This document shows, piece after piece, positions 60,676 through 64,000 of a stretch of 64,000 nt of DNA. The position numbers and the translations under genes were made by a program. The notes under the pieces are model-generated. The model ran no database searches and was not told the origin of the DNA. It saw nothing but the letters and a program-made list of their open reading frames with translations. Source of the stretch: Lachnospiraceae bacterium (lineage in GTDB: Bacteria; Bacillota; Clostridia; Lachnospirales; Lachnospiraceae); the NCBI GenBank assembly GCA_017473115.1, contig JAFUNC010000012.1, positions 1 to 64,000 of the forward strand. The letters run 5' to 3'. Within the stretch, counting starts at the first letter, position 1. Each line of letters begins with the position of its first letter.

Positions 60676-61946
60676 TATTCGTCACCTGCCTTAATCAAAG
60701 TTTTACCACTGCCAAGGTACATATCAGGATAATCTTCTACCGTAGTATTACCTGATACTACTGAGTTCTTACCTACTGATACACCGTTAGGCACCACTGT
60801 CTTTTCACCGATGGTTACAAGGCCGTGATTATAAATGTGAGGTGCCGTATCGTTATCGATTTCTTCACCGACACCCAGTTTTACATCATTACCGATGATA
60901 ACGTTTTCTGCAATAATACCCTTGTTGATTTCACAATTCTTTCCGATGGTGGTATCGTTCATAATAATGGAATCACGAACTACCGTACCTTCTTCAATGG
61001 TTACCCCACAACCAATGATGGAATTGTAAACTTTTCCGCAAATTACGGAACCTTCTCCAATCAGACACTTCTCTACCACACTGTCAGCAGACATATACTG
61101 AGGCGGTAATTTATCACTCTTTGTATAAATCTTCCAATAGTCTTCATAAAGGTTAAATACGGGAACGATATCAATCAATTCCATATTTGCTTCCCAGTAT
61201 GAATGTAATGTTCCAACGTCTTTCCAGTATCCGTTGTACTCATAAGCATATAAAGGCGCTCCCTTTTCATGGCAATAAGGAATAATATGCTTACCAAAGT
61301 CAAGGTTGGGCTGGTCAGCCTTTGCAAGCAGTGCTTCTTTCAAAGTCTTCCAGTTAAAGATGTAAATACCCATAGAAGCAAGATTACTTCTGGGATTTGC
61401 AGGCTTTTCTTCGAAGTCTACAATCTTACGGTTCTCGTCTGTAATAACGATACCGAATCTCTTCGCTTCTTCCAAAGGCACGGGCATAGCTGCTAATGTA
61501 ACTTCTGCACCGTTCTGTTTATGGAAGTCGAGCATCACTTCATAATCCATCTTGTAAATATGGTCACCTGATAAAATCAGAACATATTCCGGATTAAAAC
61601 TGTCCATGTAATCGATATTCTGGTAAATCGCATTCGCCGTACCTGTATACCACTCGCTGTTGGAACTCTTTTCATAAGGAGGTAATACGGTTACACCACC
61701 AATGTTACGGTCCAAATCCCAAGGAATACCGATACCGATATGTGTATTCAGACGAAGCGGCTGATACTGTGTCAAAACACCTACCGTGTCAACGCCTGAG
61801 TTAATGCAGTTACTCAAAGGGAAGTCGATAATACGATACTTTCCACCAAAAGCCACTGCGGGTTTTGCTACTTTTGCTGTCAGAATACCGAGACGGCTAC
61901 CCTGACCACCTGCAAGTAACATAGCAATCATTTCTTTCTTGATCAT
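60675..61946 (-). CDS. glgC: Glucose-1-phosphate adenylyltransferase
   Basis: 423 residues from the ATG at 61946, after AAGGGG; an earlier in-frame ATG lies before this site. It makes ADP-glucose from ATP and glucose-1-phosphate. Motifs: [43 protein letters not shown]. The beta-helix C terminus binds regulators. Transcribed with glgD, with a promoter upstream. Confidence 0.96.
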   Translation of the reverse strand: MIKKEMIAMLLAGGQGSRLGILTAKVAKPAVAFGGKYRIIDFPLSNCINSGVDTVGVLTQYQPLRLNTHIGIGIPWDLDRNIGGVTVLPPYEKSSNSEWYTGTANAIYQNIDYMDSFNPEYVLILSGDHIYKMDYEVMLDFHKQNGAEVTLAAMPVPLEEAKRFGIVITDENRKIVDFEEKPANPRSNLASMGIYIFNWKTLKEALLAKADQPNLDFGKHIIPYCHEKGAPLYAYEYNGYWKDVGTLHSYWEANMELIDIVPVFNLYEDYWKIYTKSDKLPPQYMSADSVVEKCLIGEGSVICGKVYNSIIGCGVTIEEGTVVRDSIIMNDTTIGKNCEINKGIIAENVIIGNDVKLGVGEEIDNDTAPHIYNHGLVTIGEKTVVPNGVSVGKNSVVSGNTTVEDYPDMYLGSGKTLIKAGDE

Positions 61947-62060
61947 GTCTTCACCCCTTAGCTGTATTTGTGTCATTTCTGCACTGAATTTTTATAACAA
62001 GTAAGAAAACCCCCAATATGTTTTCTCACCTTTTATGGAATCCCCGCATACACTTATAGT

Positions 62061-62089
62061 ATTATAACATGTCGAATTGTAAAAGTGAA
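62061..62089 (-). promoter_or_regulatory. Sigma-A promoter of glgCD
   Basis: TTCACT (62084-62089) and a perfect TATAAT (62061-62066) are 17 bases apart on the minus strand, giving a leader of about 110 bases for glgC. Confidence 0.6.
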
Positions 62090-62247
62090 CTGTTTGCACG
62101 AAATTATTCGCCAATTTTGTCATTTTTTCTGTGTAATTTTAATAAAATTGACGGAAAACGCAGGTATTTTTTGGATATAATGCCAATTTTTGTTTTCCTT
62201 CATTATAAAATGTTTTTTCACTTTTCACAAAAACCGCCAAAACACTC

Positions 62248-62276
62248 TTGGTTTTTCTGCGATGACAGTGTATTAT
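62248..62276 (+). promoter_or_regulatory. Sigma-A promoter of murC
   Basis: TTGGTT (62248-62253) and TATTAT (62271-62276), 17 bases apart, place the start of transcription near 62283. This excludes upstream in-frame start codons and supports the ATG at 62312. Confidence 0.65.
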
Positions 62277-62311
62277 TAAAGCAATATTATTTAATAAAAG
62301 AGGAAAATCTT

Positions 62312-63691
62312 ATGTATGAAATAGATTTTAACACTCCCATACATGTACATTTTATCGGAATCGGCGGCATCAGCATGAGCGGTCTGGCTCAGGTTCTTTT
62401 GTCCAAAAGTTTTACGGTGTCCGGCTCCGATAATTTAAAATCGGCACTGACAGAGGAATTAAGCAGAACCGGCGCAGAAATTTTTATCGGGCAGCGTGCT
62501 TCCAATATTTCCGAAGATATTGATTTGGTGGTATATACTGCTGCCATCCATGAAGACAATCCGGAATTTGCCCGTTGTGTGGAATTATCGTTGCCAATGC
62601 TTTCAAGAGCACAGTTTTTAGGGCAGTTAATGCGCAACTATAAAAATGCCATTGCAGTCAGCGGAACCCACGGCAAAACCACAACTTCATCTATGGCTTC
62701 TGAAATCCTTATGGCTGCGGATTTGGATCCCACACTTTCCATTGGCGGGATTTTGAAAAGTATTAACGGCAACATCCGTGTAGGAGGTTCGGACGTTTTT
62801 TTGACGGAAGCCTGTGAATATACCAACAGTTTCTTAAACTTCTTCCCTAAAATCGGCATCATTCTAAATGTGGAAGAAGACCATATGGACTTTTTTAAAG
62901 ATATTCATGAAATCCGTGAATCTTTCCATAAATTTGCAAAACTGATTCCAAATGACGGTGTTTTACTGATTAACCATGACATTGAAGGTCGTGATATCAT
63001 TACCAAAGACCTGAATTGCCCCGTAAAAACCTTTGGTTTTGCTCCGGAATGCGACTATTATGCTTCCGATTTGGAAATCGATGACCACGGAAACTACCAT
63101 TTTGTTTTCCATACGCCTTCCAACGACAAACAGGAAATCCTATTGGAAGTTGTCGGCAAACACAATGTATGCAATGCATTGGCGGCGCTGGCCATGGCGG
63201 ACTTTTTGAACATTCCCATGGAAACTGCCGCAAGAGGTCTTCAGTCTTTTACCGGCACCGACAGGCGATTTGAATTTAAGGGAAGTCTCGGTGGGGTCAA
63301 TATTGTAGATGATTATGCACATCATCCCACGGAGATTGCTGCAACCTTGGAGGCAGCCAAAAACTATCCGCACCAGCATTTATGGTGTGTATTCCAGCCT
63401 CACACTTATACCAGGACCAAAGCATTCCTGCATGACTTTGCAGAAGTATTATCCAAAGCGGAACATGTAGTACTTGCGGATATTTACGCAGCCCGCGAAA
63501 CCAATACCTTGGGCATAAGTTCTAAAGATTTACAGAAAGAAATTATCAAATTAGGTGGAGATTGCCACTTTTTCCCCTCTTTTGATGAAATTGAAAATTT
63601 TTTATTACAAAATTGTATCCCCGGAGACTTGTTGATAACTATGGGCGCCGGAGATGTAGTAAAAATCGGAGAAAATCTCCTGGGCAACTAA
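62312..63691 (+). CDS. murC: UDP-N-acetylmuramate-L-alanine ligase
   Basis: 459 residues. Cytoplasmic peptidoglycan enzyme that adds L-alanine to UDP-MurNAc using ATP. Motifs: N-terminal Rossmann HFIGIGGISMSGLAQ, the ATP loop SGTHGKTTT and the late DDYAHHPTEI. AGAGG lies eight bases upstream. It is head-to-head with glgCD and runs toward the DnaA-box cluster. Confidence 0.96.
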   Translation: MYEIDFNTPIHVHFIGIGGISMSGLAQVLLSKSFTVSGSDNLKSALTEELSRTGAEIFIGQRASNISEDIDLVVYTAAIHEDNPEFARCVELSLPMLSRAQFLGQLMRNYKNAIAVSGTHGKTTTSSMASEILMAADLDPTLSIGGILKSINGNIRVGGSDVFLTEACEYTNSFLNFFPKIGIILNVEEDHMDFFKDIHEIRESFHKFAKLIPNDGVLLINHDIEGRDIITKDLNCPVKTFGFAPECDYYASDLEIDDHGNYHFVFHTPSNDKQEILLEVVGKHNVCNALAALAMADFLNIPMETAARGLQSFTGTDRRFEFKGSLGGVNIVDDYAHHPTEIAATLEAAKNYPHQHLWCVFQPHTYTRTKAFLHDFAEVLSKAEHVVLADIYAARETNTLGISSKDLQKEIIKLGGDCHFFPSFDEIENFLLQNCIPGDLLITMGAGDVVKIGENLLGN

Positions 63692-63692
63692 C

Positions 63693-63855
63693 TTATCCAC
63701 ACTATCCACAGATTTTGAGTGTACTTAGCATCCACAAGGTCTGTGGATATTTTTTGTTTACATAACATTTTTGCAAACCCCGGTTTTGTGCGTTTTTTTA
63801 TCATTTTTTTAAATTATGTGGACTATGTTTTTCCTGGTTATCCACATTGTCCACA
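63693..63855 (+). other. DnaA-box cluster with AT-rich stretch, possible origin
   Basis: Two exact TTATCCACA boxes (63693-63701, 63838-63846) and three one-mismatch boxes (63702-63710; 63742-63750 reversed; 63847-63855), plus weaker copies at 63728 and 63817. Between them is a T-rich stretch (about 63751-63815) that could melt. The first two and last two boxes are directly adjacent. Most genes of the window run leftward, away from this site, as expected for leading-strand genes of a fork starting here. Alternatives: the dnaA promoter region or a DnaA-controlled gene. Confidence 0.7.
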
Positions 63856-63925
63856 AAACCCGAAACCCCAGTAAAATCAAGGCTTTCCGGCAATTTTACC
63901 TATTCCTTTTTTGAAAAGTCTGTGT

Positions 63926-63931
63926 TATAAT
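63926..63931 (+). promoter_or_regulatory. Extended -10 promoter before the edge gene
   Basis: TGT-TATAAT at 63923-63931 forms an extended -10; no good -35 is seen. It is about 65 bases before the ATG at 63996. A hairpin, TCGGACA/TGTCCGGA, lies in the leader at about 63954-63977. Confidence 0.45.
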
Positions 63932-63995
63932 CACTCTTGCTTTGAAAATTATATTCGGACAAAATTTCCCTGTCCGGATTTTAAGGGGAATAGAT

Positions 63996-64000
63996 ATGAA
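63996..64000 (+). CDS. Start of a gene cut by the window edge
   Basis: An ATG with AAGGGGAA seven bases upstream begins at 63996; only five bases are visible. Its place just after the DnaA-box cluster would fit dnaA, but the sequence shown cannot confirm it. Confidence 0.4.

Noticed and set aside
62069-62311. An 81-residue N-terminal extension of MurC
   Set aside because: A promoter at 62248-62276 would start transcription after most of it, and the family start MYEIDF has a ribosome site just upstream.

Overview
The window looks like chromosome from a low-GC anaerobic Firmicute, most likely a Lachnospiraceae-type Clostridium relative. Reasons: strong AGGAGG ribosome sites; SpoVT, SpoVG and YvcK; paired GlgC/GlgD; Firmicute class III fructose bisphosphatase; an S-box (SAM-I) riboswitch on metK; and strictly anaerobic redox genes (HdrABC, class I [4Fe-4S] fumarase). 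No rRNA, tRNA, CRISPR array, prophage or transposase gene was recognised.

Layout. 0-0.55 kb is hairpin-rich noncoding DNA. 0.55-12.6 kb is housekeeping and envelope: two membrane-anchored proteins, metK with its riboswitch, an HD-GYP protein, murA, a LysM/M23 peptidase, malic enzyme, a tail-anchored coiled-coil protein and spoVT. 13.3-26.0 kb is a 13-gene, minus-strand redox block. In transcription order it reads mdh, hdrB, hdrC, hdrA, mvhD-like, flxC, flxB, flxA, frdB, frdA, an AspT/SucE-type transporter, fumarase alpha and fumarase beta. Together these would turn oxaloacetate into malate, fumarate and succinate with a soluble fumarate reductase, apparently fed by an NADH-oxidising, possibly electron-bifurcating Flx-Hdr complex, and then export succinate. 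This is the most interesting system in the window.

26-39 kb holds nagB, a ZIP transporter, an amidase lipoprotein, a dGTPase-like HD protein, fbp, an amidohydrolase, lspA, asnA and asnS, an acetyltransferase, and a tryptophanase-family lyase divergent from a LysR regulator. 40.3-43.1 kb is a small accessory island: HicAB, a DUF1232 gene split by a one-base frame change at an A7 run, and an AbiEi-like regulator coupled to an unknown membrane protein instead of the usual AbiEii toxin. 43.1-49 kb carries mfd, a palindromic element, a deletion-damaged alpha/beta hydrolase, and pth fused in frame behind a metallo-beta-lactamase-fold hydrolase. 49-57.6 kb is accessory: five GNAT acetyltransferases, a Fic-fold protein with a degenerate active site and four operator-like repeats, an acyltransferase, an MGMT-like protein, ComB, and a DUF3800 protein preceded by a compact predicted small RNA. 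57.7-63.7 kb returns to core genes (yvcK, spoVG, glgD, glgC, murC).

The right end has a dense cluster of DnaA boxes beside AT-rich DNA. Most genes in the window point away from it, as expected if a replication origin lies there. All calls come from reading the sequence and from family knowledge; no database search was possible.
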